Source of the DNA: Pseudomonas viridiflava
GTDB lineage: Bacteria; Pseudomonadota; Gammaproteobacteria; Pseudomonadales; Pseudomonadaceae
Assembly: GCF_900591205.1 (NCBI RefSeq)
Contig: NZ_UUPU01000029.1
Location: 186,001 to 250,000 of the forward strand
Length of the DNA: 64,000 nt
Reading direction: 5' to 3'
Part shown: positions 17,018 to 26,290 of the stretch, in pieces
How the letters are laid out: every line of letters begins with the position of its first letter
How positions within the stretch are numbered: position 1 is the stretch's first letter
Notes under the pieces: model-generated
The model's database searches: none
What the model was told of the DNA's origin: nothing
The model's input: the letters and a program-made list of their open reading frames with translations, nothing else
Program-made: the position numbers and the translations under genes

Positions 17018-17257
17018 ATGACAAAGCCCAGCTCCGTCGCTCCCATTCCAAAAATTGAAGTCATCAAGAAAGGCGCCCTGTGGGAGGTCCATTGGGACTA
17101 CCAGGAAGGACCGGCCAGCCTGATTCTGTTCAACCGCGATGACTACCTGCGGGGCTATATAGATGGTGCGTTGGACATCCTCGGGATTGATCCCGATTGC
17201 GTGTGCTGCGCCAGCGGCGTGACCGGCACGGTAAAACGACTGACTTGTAATCAGTAG
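17018..17257 (+). CDS. Small hypothetical protein running into attR
   Basis: 79 residues with GGAG before the ATG. The body (KIEVIKKGALWEVHWDYQEG... LILFNRDDYLRGYIDGALDILGIDPD) looks like a genuine soluble protein, but the last residues (RLTCNQ) are encoded by the 42-bp attachment repeat and the stop TAG lies inside it. The natural C-terminus may thus have been replaced at integration. No family recognised. Confidence 0.45.
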   Translation: MTKPSSVAPIPKIEVIKKGALWEVHWDYQEGPASLILFNRDDYLRGYIDGALDILGIDPDCVCCASGVTGTVKRLTCNQ

Positions 17258-17280
17258 GTCCCGGGGTCGACTCCTGGTGC
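17239..17280 (+). repeat. attR: right attachment repeat of the island
   Basis: Direct repeat of 7008-7049 with one mismatch. Together they delimit an island of about 10.2 kb whose right flank is the OprD-side chromosome. Confidence 0.85.
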
Positions 17281-17582
17281 AGCATTTTGTGTTCGCCAAT
17301 TTCACGCAGCCGGTGCCGATCGAACATATCGCCCAGGTCTCGCTGCAATCGCTACAGGGTATTTGGGTGACGGTAGAGTTGACGCCGCAGGCGCCTTTGC
17401 CCGAGCGGCGTAAAACCGCATTCGGTGTGCCCGATGCACGGGTCAACAAGAAGAAACGCCAGGTGCTGCTGCAAATGGCGCAGTTGTGCATCGACAACAA
17501 AAAGATTGAGCCCTACGAGGGCCTGACGAGGATGCGCAGGCATAAAAAAACCCCGAACCAGTCGGGGTTTTTATCGCCTTGA
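17277..17582 (+). pseudogene. 5'-truncated gene fragment at attR
   Basis: The frame starts within the last bases of attR (GTG) and reads QHFVFANFTQPVPIEHIAQVSL... KKKRQVLLQMAQLCIDN, protein-like GC-rich sequence, then runs through a terminator. No ribosome site fits. It is probably the 3' remnant of a gene whose front was removed at the integration point, or an older island relic. Confidence 0.4.
17544..17574. terminator. Terminator beside oprD
   Basis: AACCCCGA, loop ACCAG, TCGGGGTT is flanked by an A run and a T run, so it works in both directions. It ends the truncated frame from the left and lies 30 bp past the oprD-family stop from the right. Confidence 0.85.
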
Positions 17583-17604
17583 ATCAGGCGCCACACGCGA
17601 TCAA

Positions 17605-18927
17605 TCAGAACACGTTGATCGGGTAGTCGGCGAACAGACGGATTTCGTTACCGCCTACGTTGTACCGGTCAGCATTGCTGGAAACGCGCAACCAGGACGC
17701 ACGTGCACGCAGGCTCAGGTCTTTGGCCGGGCCGCTCTGCACGACGTATTTGAACTGGTTGAAGATTTCACGCTCGGTGCCATTGCCACGGTTGGAGCCG
17801 TCGTCAATGTTGGTGCCGCGCACGTAAGCAACGTTGTAGGTCAGGCCAGGTACACCGAAGGTGCTGAAGTCCAGGCCATAGCCTGCCTGCCAGGAGCGCT
17901 CGTCCTTGCCGTTGAAGTCGGACCAGTAGGAGTTGGCCAGCAGGATGGTGTTGCCGCCGTCGCCGATGCCGGTGTCCGCCGTGTCGTCGCGGTAGCCGCC
18001 GTACAGGTAACCGGTGTCACCGGTGCTGCGCTGGTGGGCCAGGGTGAAGCTGTGCGCGCCGACAGCCCAGGTGGCACCCAGGCTCCAGATTTTGTTGTCG
18101 CGCGCGTCGCCATTGCCGCGTTGTTCGGCGAAGCTGCGGTCCAGCTTGGTTTTGTAGCCGTTGAAGTCAAAGGTCAGCGACTGTTTCTCTGGCAGGGCCA
18201 GCACGTAGTTGACGTTGACGTATTGCTTCTTCAGCACGTCTTCCATATCGGAGGCGTACAGCGCAGCCGACAGGCTTTCGGTGAACTTGTAGCTACCACC
18301 CAGGTAATTGATGCTTTTCAGGTTGCCGCTGTCGGTGCCTTCCATGCTCTTGCGTGCTTCTTTGGTGAAGTGACCCGCATCCAGTTGCAGACCTTCGATC
18401 TCTTTGGAAACGATCGAAGTACCGGTGTAGGTTTCCGACAACAGACGAGAGTTGTCGTACTGCAACACAGGCACTGCCGGGAACTGGTCACCGTACTTGA
18501 GCACGGTGTTGGAAACGCGGAACTTCACGGCAGCGCCGCCCTTGGCCAGGTCGTGGGGAGCCGAGCCAGGGTTGTTCGAGCCATCAGGGTTGGTGGTGCC
18601 ATTACCCTGCTTGAAGAAGTCGATACCGCCTGCGCCGGCGCGACCTTTACCACCGTCCAGACGGATAGCGTACTGGCCGATCACGTCCACACCCACACCC
18701 ACGGTGCCTTGGGTGAAACCGGACTCGAACTTGCCGATAAAGCCTTGGCCCCATTCGGCTTTGTCTTGCTTGCCGTTCTTGTAGTCACGGCTGATGTAGG
18801 CGTTACGTGCTGCGATGTTCAGGTGGCTGTCATCAACGAAACCCTTGGATTGCTCCTGGTCGTTTGCCATGGCCGTCGATGCGCTCAAAATCCCCAGAGC
18901 GATCAGACTCATCCGTTGCTTCAACAT
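17605..18927 (-). CDS. OprD-family outer-membrane porin
   Basis: 440 residues, normal for the OprD/Occ family of substrate-specific 18-stranded porins for amino acids, dipeptides or carboxylates. The signal peptide ends at STAMA (residues 1-21), followed by the family N-terminal pattern FVDDSHLNIAARNAYISRDYKNG. Typical internal blocks (GGAAVKFRVSNTVLKYGDQFP, ARKSMEGTDSGNL, ERSWQAGYGLDF) and a final phenylalanine (YPINVF) follow, as in outer-membrane barrels. The exact member (OprD, OprQ, OpdX and others) cannot be fixed from sequence alone. It is monocistronic, with terminator-like hairpins on both sides. Confidence 0.93.
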   Translation of the reverse strand: MLKQRMSLIALGILSASTAMANDQEQSKGFVDDSHLNIAARNAYISRDYKNGKQDKAEWGQGFIGKFESGFTQGTVGVGVDVIGQYAIRLDGGKGRAGAGGIDFFKQGNGTTNPDGSNNPGSAPHDLAKGGAAVKFRVSNTVLKYGDQFPAVPVLQYDNSRLLSETYTGTSIVSKEIEGLQLDAGHFTKEARKSMEGTDSGNLKSINYLGGSYKFTESLSAALYASDMEDVLKKQYVNVNYVLALPEKQSLTFDFNGYKTKLDRSFAEQRGNGDARDNKIWSLGATWAVGAHSFTLAHQRSTGDTGYLYGGYRDDTADTGIGDGGNTILLANSYWSDFNGKDERSWQAGYGLDFSTFGVPGLTYNVAYVRGTNIDDGSNRGNGTEREIFNQFKYVVQSGPAKDLSLRARASWLRVSSNADRYNVGGNEIRLFADYPINVF

Positions 18928-19015
18928 TTCTTATATTCCTTATTACTGGTTGAGTACGCGCTGTGACACCAGGCTCCGTGTCGCTTTTCTGGTGTCGACT
19001 TTTTCCGGAAAAAAG

Positions 19016-19056
19016 AAGGCCCGCGGGACGACTTAACATGCCGCGGGCCTTTTTTA
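19016..19056. terminator. Bidirectional terminator-like hairpin in the oprD/receptor divergent region
   Basis: AAGGCCCGCGG and CCGCGGGCCTT form an 11-bp perfect stem with a 14-base loop and T runs on both strands. It lies about 90 bp upstream of the porin start, so the porin promoter is either between hairpin and gene or the hairpin is in its leader. Confidence 0.7.
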
Positions 19057-19273
19057 TTGGATGAGTCATGGCGGTTCGCCACAGGCGTTGGCGCAATCCT
19101 AGTCGGGCGTTGAACTATGTGTCAATTTCGTGAATCGTCTGTATTTAGGCGAAATAATTCTAAGCAAAGGCTGACAGCCTTTCTGAAAACGACCAAAAAC
19201 CCTCTTCGACGACACAAAAAACACATCTAGTAACATATTTCAAAGCCGATACTTTTGGTAACGGATAACACGC

Positions 19274-19292
19274 GCAAATGCAAAGCATTACC
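19274..19292. promoter_or_regulatory. Fur-box-like operator
   Basis: GCAAATGCAAAGCATTACC matches the 19-bp Fur consensus at 13 positions by my count. It is 46 bp upstream of the receptor start, as expected for an iron-repressed receptor. Confidence 0.55.
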
Positions 19293-19337
19293 ATTAACGT
19301 GCGGTTTTCCTCCCAAACAATTCGGATACATTCCACC

Positions 19338-21425
19338 ATGCCTGCCCCTCGCCTCACGCCCATCACCCTTGGGCTTTGCGTTTTGCTGTCTGCCGGTTTT
19401 GCCTGTGCGGCCACCACCTTGCCCGAAACCTCGATCAGCGCCGAGGCTGACGAAGATGACCCGCGCGTCAAGGAAACCAGCACCGCCACGCGCACCGCCA
19501 CCCCCGTGCGCTATGTGCCGCAGGCCATCGACTCGGTGAAGACCGAAAGCCTGCGCTCCTACGGCACCAATGACCTGGGCCAGGCCCTGAGCGGCATTCC
19601 CAACGTGAGCAGCGGCGCCGATACGCGTTTCGACAGTTTGCGCATCCGGGGTTTCGACGCGAGCAATGACTTCTACCTGGATGGCATTCGCGACGACAGC
19701 CAGTACGTGCGCGACCTGCATAACATCGAGCGCATCGAGGTGCTCAAGGGGCCGGCAGCGGTACTTTACGGGCGAGGCGGTCAAGGAGGGATCGTCAACC
19801 GCGTCAGCAAACTGCCCACGGCTGGGCATAAGTCGAGCATCGAGGCCCAGGGCGGCAGCAACGATTTGCGCAGCCTGTACGCCGACCTCAGCACCGACCC
19901 CACCGACACCATCAGCCTGCGCCTGAACATGGGCAACCAGGACAACAACAGCTTCCGCGATGGCGTCAGCGGCAACCGCCAGCTGTTTGCACCCTCCATG
20001 AGCTGGCAACTGACACCGGACTTGAACTGGCTGGTGCAATACGAATACAGCCGCTACAACCGCACGCCGGACCGTGGCATCCCCGGGGTCAACGGGCGCC
20101 CGGCGGATGTGAGCCGCAGCACCACCTACTTTGACAGCGGCGATTACATCGACGACAAAACCCAGTCGCTGCGCTCCAAGCTGGCCTATGAGTTCAACGA
20201 CAACTGGCAACTGCGCCAGACTCTCGGCGTGTTCAAGCTCGACAGCGATTTCGACAACACCTACCAGACCGGCTACACCCCGGCGACCAATCGCGTCACA
20301 CGCCAACGCTGGCAGCAGGACCTGACCACCCTCAACATCTTCAACAACGTCGAGCTGGAAGGTGGCTTCAGCACCTTCGGCCTGGAACATCGCCTGCTCA
20401 CCGGCCTTGAGCTGGGCAGCCAGCGCCGCGACCCCAAGCTGTACACTGCGACGGCCGTCAACCGGGGCGGCCGCGCGGTGCCGAGCCTGGACCTCAACCA
20501 GCCGAATCGCCACCTGAGCCACACCGGGTCGATGAGTGTGTCGAGCAACAACCACACCGAAGTCGAAAGCCGTGCCGTTTACGTACAGGACCAACTGCGC
20601 TTGAACGATCAATGGCAAGTGCTGGCCGGCTTGCGTTACGACTACTTCGAAGTGGACACCAAAAGCAAACTGCTCAACACCCAGCAAGCCGTCGAAAGCC
20701 GCAGCACCAGCCCACGCTTCGGCCTGGTGTGGACGCCCGTGGAACACCACTCGTTCTACGCCTCGTGGAGCAAAACCTTCTCCCCGGCGGGTGGCGGCCT
20801 GATCGGCATCACCCCGAACGCCGCCGGCAGCGTCAATGACCTGAGCCCCGAGCTGACCAAACAGAAAGAGATCGGGGTGAAGAGCGACTGGCTCGACGAC
20901 CGCCTCAGCACCACCCTCGCCGTGTACGAACTGGAACTCTATAACCGTCGCACCAGCGACCCGCTGGACCGCACCATCACCCTGCTCAGTGGCCTGCAGC
21001 GCTCACGCGGCGTGGAGCTGACGGCCACCGGTAAAATCGTCGGCAACTGGTATGTTCGCGGCGGCGTCGGCCTGCAGGATGCCAAGGTCGAGAAAGACAA
21101 TAATGGCTTTGAAGGCAAGCGCGTCAGCGACGTCGCCAAACGCAACGCCAGCCTGTTTCTCACCTGGAAACCGGAAATGGGCTGGTACGCAGAAACCGGC
21201 CTGACGCTGGTGGGCGACCGTTATGCCGACAGCCTGAACACCGTGGTGCTGCCAGGTTATGGCCGTTGGGACGCCTTGGCCGGGTTCCGTCAAAAGGAAT
21301 GGGACGTGAGGGCGGCGCTGAACAATATCGCTGATAAAACCTACTACGCATCGGCAACCAGTGTGGCGCAGATTCAGCCCGGTGAACCACGTAGCCTGGT
21401 GGTCACAGGCACTTACAGTTTCTGA
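19338..21425 (+). CDS. TonB-dependent siderophore receptor (FpvA/FhuE-like barrel)
   Basis: Outer-membrane ferric-siderophore receptor of about 695 residues from ATG 19338; a frame beginning at 19278 would overlap the putative Fur box. A signal peptide (to about residue 24, GFACA) is followed by a TonB box-like LPETSISA. The plug has QALSGIPNVSSG, IRGFDASNDFYLDGIRD and the IEVLKGPAAVLYGRGGQGGIVN block. The 22-strand barrel ends in a terminal phenylalanine (TYSF). No N-terminal signalling (STN) domain is present between signal peptide and plug, so it should not drive an ECF sigma factor; none is adjacent. It is a stand-alone receptor, perhaps for a xenosiderophore. Confidence 0.93.
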   Translation: MPAPRLTPITLGLCVLLSAGFACAATTLPETSISAEADEDDPRVKETSTATRTATPVRYVPQAIDSVKTESLRSYGTNDLGQALSGIPNVSSGADTRFDSLRIRGFDASNDFYLDGIRDDSQYVRDLHNIERIEVLKGPAAVLYGRGGQGGIVNRVSKLPTAGHKSSIEAQGGSNDLRSLYADLSTDPTDTISLRLNMGNQDNNSFRDGVSGNRQLFAPSMSWQLTPDLNWLVQYEYSRYNRTPDRGIPGVNGRPADVSRSTTYFDSGDYIDDKTQSLRSKLAYEFNDNWQLRQTLGVFKLDSDFDNTYQTGYTPATNRVTRQRWQQDLTTLNIFNNVELEGGFSTFGLEHRLLTGLELGSQRRDPKLYTATAVNRGGRAVPSLDLNQPNRHLSHTGSMSVSSNNHTEVESRAVYVQDQLRLNDQWQVLAGLRYDYFEVDTKSKLLNTQQAVESRSTSPRFGLVWTPVEHHSFYASWSKTFSPAGGGLIGITPNAAGSVNDLSPELTKQKEIGVKSDWLDDRLSTTLAVYELELYNRRTSDPLDRTITLLSGLQRSRGVELTATGKIVGNWYVRGGVGLQDAKVEKDNNGFEGKRVSDVAKRNASLFLTWKPEMGWYAETGLTLVGDRYADSLNTVVLPGYGRWDALAGFRQKEWDVRAALNNIADKTYYASATSVAQIQPGEPRSLVVTGTYSF

Positions 21426-21439
21426 GTAAATGAGTTCAG

Positions 21440-21528
21440 TGTGGGAGCTGGCTTGCCTGCGATAGCGGTGGATCCGCCAGCGAATATTTGGCTGGTACAC
21501 CGCTATCGCAGGCAAGCCAGCTCCCACA
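21440..21528. repeat. REPIN (TGTGGGAGCTGGCTTGCC type)
   Basis: Two inverted copies of a REP (TGTGGGAGCTGGCTTGCCTG and complement), extended by GCGATAGCGGT/ACCGCTATCGC, enclose a short variable middle. Located between the receptor and a small minus-strand gene. Confidence 0.92.
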
Positions 21529-21546
21529 TTTGATTTGGAGGGACGT

Positions 21547-21762
21547 TTAATTATTCATCAGCTCACACAGCGCCTTCACTTCATCCTCACTGAACAACCC
21601 CACCGGGTAGCGTTCACTCATCACGCTGCGCAAGTCAGGCTGTTGCCTGATCTGTCGCGAGCCGTTTTCCTTCAACCAGTGCGCCAGCGCATGGATCGCG
21701 TCGCCGTTGACCCGCAAAGGGTGGAACGTGCGCGTGTTCATCAGGTTGATATCGGCATTCAT
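21547..21762 (-). CDS. Small conserved-looking hypothetical protein
   Basis: 71 residues from an ATG preceded by GGAGAGAG (start MNADINLM); an in-frame ATG 14 codons upstream (21804) has weaker support. The body contains FHPLRVNGDAIHALAHWLKENGSRQIRQ and ends EDEVKALCELMNN, a small soluble helical protein. No domain recognised. It stands alone between a REPIN and a hairpin. Confidence 0.6.
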   Translation of the reverse strand: MNADINLMNTRTFHPLRVNGDAIHALAHWLKENGSRQIRQQPDLRSVMSERYPVGLFSEDEVKALCELMNN

Positions 21763-21907
21763 TTCAGCGCTCTCTCCTACTGCGTGAGCGGCTAACTTAC
21801 TCAAGGTTTATGACAGAACTGCGCAGTCATCGCCTTGGGCCACTGTGGCAACACCGATACAAGAGCTATGCCAATGTCTCGTCTTTATAGGCATGCGGAC
21901 ACAAAAA

Positions 21908-21935
21908 AGCCCGCGACCTTGCTGGGCCGCGGGCT
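21908..21935. terminator. Hairpin near the aguA 3' end
   Basis: AGCCCGCG and CGCGGGCT form an 8-bp stem with a 12-base loop, preceded by an A run at 21904. On the minus strand this reads as stem plus T run, suitable for terminating aguA (stop at 21997). Confidence 0.65.
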
Positions 21936-21996
21936 TGCCGAAAGCGCTAAAACCGGTAGGCGTCCGGTCGTCGCTATGCTGCTGTTACAACTGCAC

Positions 21997-23103
21997 TCAA
22001 TTTTTGTGCGGGGCGGGTTGTTGTTGGGTCAGGCAATGAATATTGCCGCCACCCAGTAACAGTTCACGGCCCGGCACCATCACCACTTCGTGCTGCGGGA
22101 ACAGGTTCTGCAGGATCGCTTTGGCCTGGCTGTCCAGTGGGTCGTCGAAGCTTGGCGCAATAATGCCGCCGTTGACGATCAGGAAGTTCACGTAGGAACC
22201 GGCCAGGCGCACCGTAGGATTGCGTTCTTGAGTGCCGTCCACCGGGTCTACGCCTGCACACTCTTCCTCGGTCGCGTACAACGGCCCCGGGATCGGCATT
22301 TTGTGCACCGTGAATGCGCGGCCCTGGGCGTCGGTGCTGCTTTGCAGGACATCCATGGCGGCGTGGCAGCGCGCGTAGTTCGGGTCTTGCGGGTCGTCGG
22401 TCCAGGCCAGCAAGACTTCGCCTGGGCGCACGTAGCAGCAGAAGTTATCCACATGGCCGTCGGTTTCGTCGTTGAACAGCCCGTCCGGCAGCCAGATGAT
22501 CTTATCCACAGCCAGGTTGGCGCTCAGCACCGCTTCGATCTCGGCACGGTCCAGGTGCGGGTTACGATTGCGGTTGAGCAGGCATTCTTCGGTGGTGATC
22601 AAGGTGCCTTCGCCATCGACGTGAATCGAGCCGCCTTCCAGCACAAAACCTTCGGTGCGATAGCGCGATGCGCGTTCGATTTCGAGGATCTTGCCGCCCA
22701 CCTGCGAATCGCGGTTCCACGGCGAGTACAGGCCGCCGTCAAAACCGCCCCAGGCATTGAAGTCCCAGTTCACGCCACGCACTTCGCCGCTGTTGTTGAT
22801 CACAAAGGTCGGGCCGGTGTCACGCACCCAGGCGTCGTCACTGGACATCTCTACCAAACGAATATTGGGCACATCCAGACGGGCGCGGGCGTTTTCATAC
22901 TGGCCGGCGGAAACCGCCACGGTCACCGGTTCAAAACGCGCAATGGCCTTGGCCACCGCCACATGAGCCGCCTGCGCAGGCTTGCCGCCCAGGCGCCAGT
23001 TGTCCGGGCGCTCGGGCCAGATCATCCAGGTTTGGGTCTGTGGCGCCCATTCGGCGGGCATATGGAAGCCATCGGCGCGAGGGGTGCTGTGCAGGGTGGT
23101 CAT
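21997..23103 (-). CDS. aguA: Agmatine deiminase
   Basis: Hydrolyses agmatine to N-carbamoylputrescine and ammonia in arginine-decarboxylase-route polyamine catabolism. 368 residues, the usual length. The family guanidino-group signature is intact: the N-terminal [23 protein letters not shown], the VRDTGPTF block, the EGGSIH acidic/His pair, the TDGHVDN Asp/His, and the catalytic cysteine in [11 protein letters not shown] near the C-terminus. The gene follows the aminotransferase fusion on the same strand after a 122-bp AT-rich gap carrying direct repeats. The usual partner aguB (N-carbamoylputrescine amidase) is not in the window. Confidence 0.96.
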   Translation of the reverse strand: MTTLHSTPRADGFHMPAEWAPQTQTWMIWPERPDNWRLGGKPAQAAHVAVAKAIARFEPVTVAVSAGQYENARARLDVPNIRLVEMSSDDAWVRDTGPTFVINNSGEVRGVNWDFNAWGGFDGGLYSPWNRDSQVGGKILEIERASRYRTEGFVLEGGSIHVDGEGTLITTEECLLNRNRNPHLDRAEIEAVLSANLAVDKIIWLPDGLFNDETDGHVDNFCCYVRPGEVLLAWTDDPQDPNYARCHAAMDVLQSSTDAQGRAFTVHKMPIPGPLYATEEECAGVDPVDGTQERNPTVRLAGSYVNFLIVNGGIIAPSFDDPLDSQAKAILQNLFPQHEVVMVPGRELLLGGGNIHCLTQQQPAPHKN

Positions 23104-23147
23104 GGCGATCAGGACTCCGAATGGGGATAAATGCCGACTTTATAACG

Positions 23148-23226
23148 GATAAAAATCGGCTTTAAAAGCGTTCAAATATAATATTCAATAAATATGACAA
23201 TAATTAGCCGATAACAATCGGCTTTT
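23148..23226. promoter_or_regulatory. AT-rich aguA promoter region with paired direct repeats
   Basis: GATAAAAATCGGCTTTA (23148-23164) recurs as GATAACAATCGGCTTTT (23210-23226), 62 bp apart, each associated with an upstream GCCGA half that makes a dyad (for example AGCCGATAACAATCGGCT). It is a candidate operator pair for aguA. The second dyad also ends in a T run and could be a terminator reading rightward. Confidence 0.45.
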
Positions 23227-26135
23227 TACAATTGCTCGTCCAGCACCTTCGACAGCATGTCGACGAAGAAATCCACACTGCGTCGGGAGGTGACCATCGG
23301 CGGTTTGATCTTGAGGATGTTCAAGTAGTCGCCGGTCGGCTGCATGAATATCCCCAGTTCGCGCAGGCGATCGCACAGCCGTGTGGTCTCTTCAGTGGCG
23401 GGCTCCAGGGTTTGCCGGTCGCGCACCAGCTCCAGGCCCAGATAGAAGCCGGAGCCGTGCACCGCGCCCACTAATGGATGTCGGTCGATCAAGGCTTCCA
23501 AGCGCGCCTTGAAATGTCCGCCCACTACCAGGGCGTTTTCCCACAGCTTTTCTTCTTCCATCACGTCCAGCACTGCCATGCCGATCCGGCAACTGACCGG
23601 GCTTCCACCCGACGATGAGAAGAAGTACCCCTCGGCTTCCAGGGCCTCGGCGATTTCGCGGCGGGTGATCACTGCCCCCAAGGGTTGGCCATTGCCCATG
23701 CCTTTGGCCATGGTGATGATATCGGGCACCACGCCCTGCTCTTCAAAACCCCAGAAGAAATGCCCCATGCGGCCATAACCCACCTGCACTTCATCGGCGA
23801 TGCACACGCCACCCTGAGCGCGCACACGCGCATAGACCTGCTGCAAATAACCCGGCGGCAGGGAGATGCCGCCCGCATTGCCGTACACCGGCTCGCAGAT
23901 GAAACCCGCCAGTTGGCGTTTGCTCGCGGCAATTTTCGCCAGGTTGTGCTCCACACTTCTTACGTAATCCGGCGCACTGTCCTGGCCACGAAACTCACCG
24001 CGATAGGTATTGGGCGCAGTCACCGGGTGCACCCACTCCGGGCGGCTGCTCAGCGCCTGGGGGTTGTCGGCAATCGAGGTGGACACTGCATCCGCCGCCA
24101 CCGACCAACCGTGGTACGCCTCCAACACGCTGAGCATGTCGCGCCCGCCGCTGTAGGCCCAGGCCAGGCGAATCGCCAGGTCATTGGCCTCGGTGCCGCT
24201 GTTGACCAGGAACACCCGGTCCATGCCCTGCGGCGCAAGCGCCAGCAAGCGTTCGGAAAACTCGGCGATCGCCGCGTAGTGGAAACGCGAGTTGGTGTTA
24301 AGCAGCGACCACTGGCGCGCCGCCACCGCCGCCATGCGTGGGTGACCATGGCCCAGCACCGCGACGTTATTGAGCATGTCGAGGTAGGAACGGCCCTGCA
24401 TGTCGATCAAGTGGTTACGCCAGCCACGCTCGATACGCGGCGGGTCGACGTAATAGTGTTTCTGCGAGCGCGCAAAACTGGCGTCGCGGCGCGCCAGCAG
24501 GGCCGCGGGGTCCAACTCGGGCGGTGCATCGCAGGCCAGCCCCAGCAGCGTAGCCGGCGACGGGCACAACACCTGCCATGCTGGCGCCCGGGAGGGTGTG
24601 CAGAACAGCGGCGTCGGCAGGTCGGTAAGGCACAGTTGTACGGTCAGCGGGCCCGCGACCTCGCCGATCACCTGCCCTTTAAGCACGGCGGCGCCAGGCT
24701 GCAACAGCGCTTTTACGCCCCACAGCCGCACATTGGCCTCGCCGCTGTGCACCCGCCATTCGCCGTCGCCGCCTGGGCGCACGACGCCCGCGAACGGCGC
24801 TTCAACGCAGGTGCCCAGAGGCACATGCAGTTCGACGTGCAGCGCGAATGTCTGCGGCTCATCGGCGCTGTCTGGCTGGGTACGTGACAAACGGTATTGC
24901 CCGTAGCGACTCGCCGCCAGGCCATGTACCGCTGCCGCATCCTGCAACAAACGCTGGTCGACACCGGCCTGCTCCCAGTTACCCGCCTCGAAATGCGGGC
25001 TGAGTACGCCCAGGTCGATCAACGCAAATTCACGTCCCACCAGCCCCGGCAGCAAGGGCGCGAAACCCTGGACGGCAATCGGCGCCGGCACTTGCCCGAC
25101 GCAGCCGAAAATCGCCGCTTCCATCAATTCAAACGGCACCGAGGTCGCCACATGGAAAATTTCCCACTCGTGCTCGGCGTTTTTCAACAGATAGGTGTTA
25201 TCCGGGTCCAGGCGTTGTTGCTGTTCACTGCTCAATACCAGCACCGCCGCCCGGGCCACGATCAACGGCCACAGCGCCTGCAATTCCTGGGGCTGCAGCG
25301 GTGTGACGGCGTGACACGCCTGAATCGCCGGCAAGATGGCAAAGGGATCGCCCTCGGCATGGTGCAACAGGGCCGCGCAGGTCACCGACAGATCGGCGAT
25401 GCGCCAGGTGTGCACCAGGTCGCCGAAATCAATCACACCCTGAAGCTGCCAGTGCCGCTGGGCGTCGCGCTGCCACACCACATTGTCGTCGGTGATGTCC
25501 ATGTGCACCGCTTGCCACGGCAGGTGCTCGGCCAGGGGCCGAATGCGTTGCTCAACCTGCTCGGCGACCTGCTCCAGTGCTGCACGGTGGGGCAGGTGTT
25601 CAAGGTTGGCCAGCAAATGGGTGATCAATTCCCCGGCGTGCCGCGGGTCCCATTGCAGGGTGCGCGCAAGGCCCGGGTGTTCGAACGGCGCCAGCGCCTG
25701 GCTCATCCGCCCGCACAGGTCGCCGAAACCTGCGATCACCGCTCGCCCAAGGTGGGGCAGATGGGTCAGTGGCTGGCCGTCGATATAGTCCAGCAGGCGT
25801 ACATGCAGGGTTTGGCCATCGAGGCTCAGGGTCAGCAGCTCTTCGCCGTTCAGGGCCTTGATGACGTTGGGCACGCGCACGCCGGCGTGGGCCTTCAAGG
25901 TGTTCAAGGCCGCATGCTGGGCCTGCAACTCCACGGCGGCGTAATCGCCCCGGCAGATTTTCAGAACAAACCGGCCCTGGGCACTGTCGACTTTGTAGTT
26001 GAGGTCCTGCTGGCTGCCCAGTGACTGCAACGGGCCGGTGAGGCCGTAATGCTGCTCCAGCAAGTGCGCTGCCTGATCGGGGCCTACTTGTGGGCAGGGT
26101 AGACTGGCGCGATGAATCAACGTGGCGAGCAGCAT
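23226..26135 (-). CDS. Trifunctional fusion: APH-like kinase, M23-like domain, class III aminotransferase
   Basis: 969 residues from the ATG preceded by GAGG (MLLATLIHRAS). The N-terminal ~330 residues are an aminoglycoside/choline-kinase-like fold: VHMDITDDNVVW is the catalytic loop and VIDFGD the metal-binding DFG equivalent. The middle (about 400-540) has a beta-rich M23/lipoyl-like insert (VPLGTCVEAPFAGVV). The last ~430 residues are a class III PLP aminotransferase with the PLP lysine in MAKGMGNGQPLG and the SSGGSPVSC loop. A small-molecule kinase fused to an AGXT2-like enzyme recalls the hydroxylysine kinase and phospholyase pair, so it may phosphorylate then eliminate an amino alcohol or hydroxylated amine. 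Substrate unknown; amine catabolism is suggested by adjacent aguA. Confidence 0.88.
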   Translation of the reverse strand: MLLATLIHRASLPCPQVGPDQAAHLLEQHYGLTGPLQSLGSQQDLNYKVDSAQGRFVLKICRGDYAAVELQAQHAALNTLKAHAGVRVPNVIKALNGEELLTLSLDGQTLHVRLLDYIDGQPLTHLPHLGRAVIAGFGDLCGRMSQALAPFEHPGLARTLQWDPRHAGELITHLLANLEHLPHRAALEQVAEQVEQRIRPLAEHLPWQAVHMDITDDNVVWQRDAQRHWQLQGVIDFGDLVHTWRIADLSVTCAALLHHAEGDPFAILPAIQACHAVTPLQPQELQALWPLIVARAAVLVLSSEQQQRLDPDNTYLLKNAEHEWEIFHVATSVPFELMEAAIFGCVGQVPAPIAVQGFAPLLPGLVGREFALIDLGVLSPHFEAGNWEQAGVDQRLLQDAAAVHGLAASRYGQYRLSRTQPDSADEPQTFALHVELHVPLGTCVEAPFAGVVRPGGDGEWRVHSGEANVRLWGVKALLQPGAAVLKGQVIGEVAGPLTVQLCLTDLPTPLFCTPSRAPAWQVLCPSPATLLGLACDAPPELDPAALLARRDASFARSQKHYYVDPPRIERGWRNHLIDMQGRSYLDMLNNVAVLGHGHPRMAAVAARQWSLLNTNSRFHYAAIAEFSERLLALAPQGMDRVFLVNSGTEANDLAIRLAWAYSGGRDMLSVLEAYHGWSVAADAVSTSIADNPQALSSRPEWVHPVTAPNTYRGEFRGQDSAPDYVRSVEHNLAKIAASKRQLAGFICEPVYGNAGGISLPPGYLQQVYARVRAQGGVCIADEVQVGYGRMGHFFWGFEEQGVVPDIITMAKGMGNGQPLGAVITRREIAEALEAEGYFFSSSGGSPVSCRIGMAVLDVMEEEKLWENALVVGGHFKARLEALIDRHPLVGAVHGSGFYLGLELVRDRQTLEPATEETTRLCDRLRELGIFMQPTGDYLNILKIKPPMVTSRRSVDFFVDMLSKVLDEQL

Positions 26136-26290
26136 CGGTGTGGCCTCGGTTTTTTTCAGGGGTGTATATCGCCATTGTTCCGGTGAGTTAGGCAACCCCC
26201 CCGGTGCATACCGCGCTTGCACCACCCCGCCGCACAACTCAAGCTATGCTTCATTCGCTTAATGTCCGTCTAAGGAAAAGGCCCTCCGAC

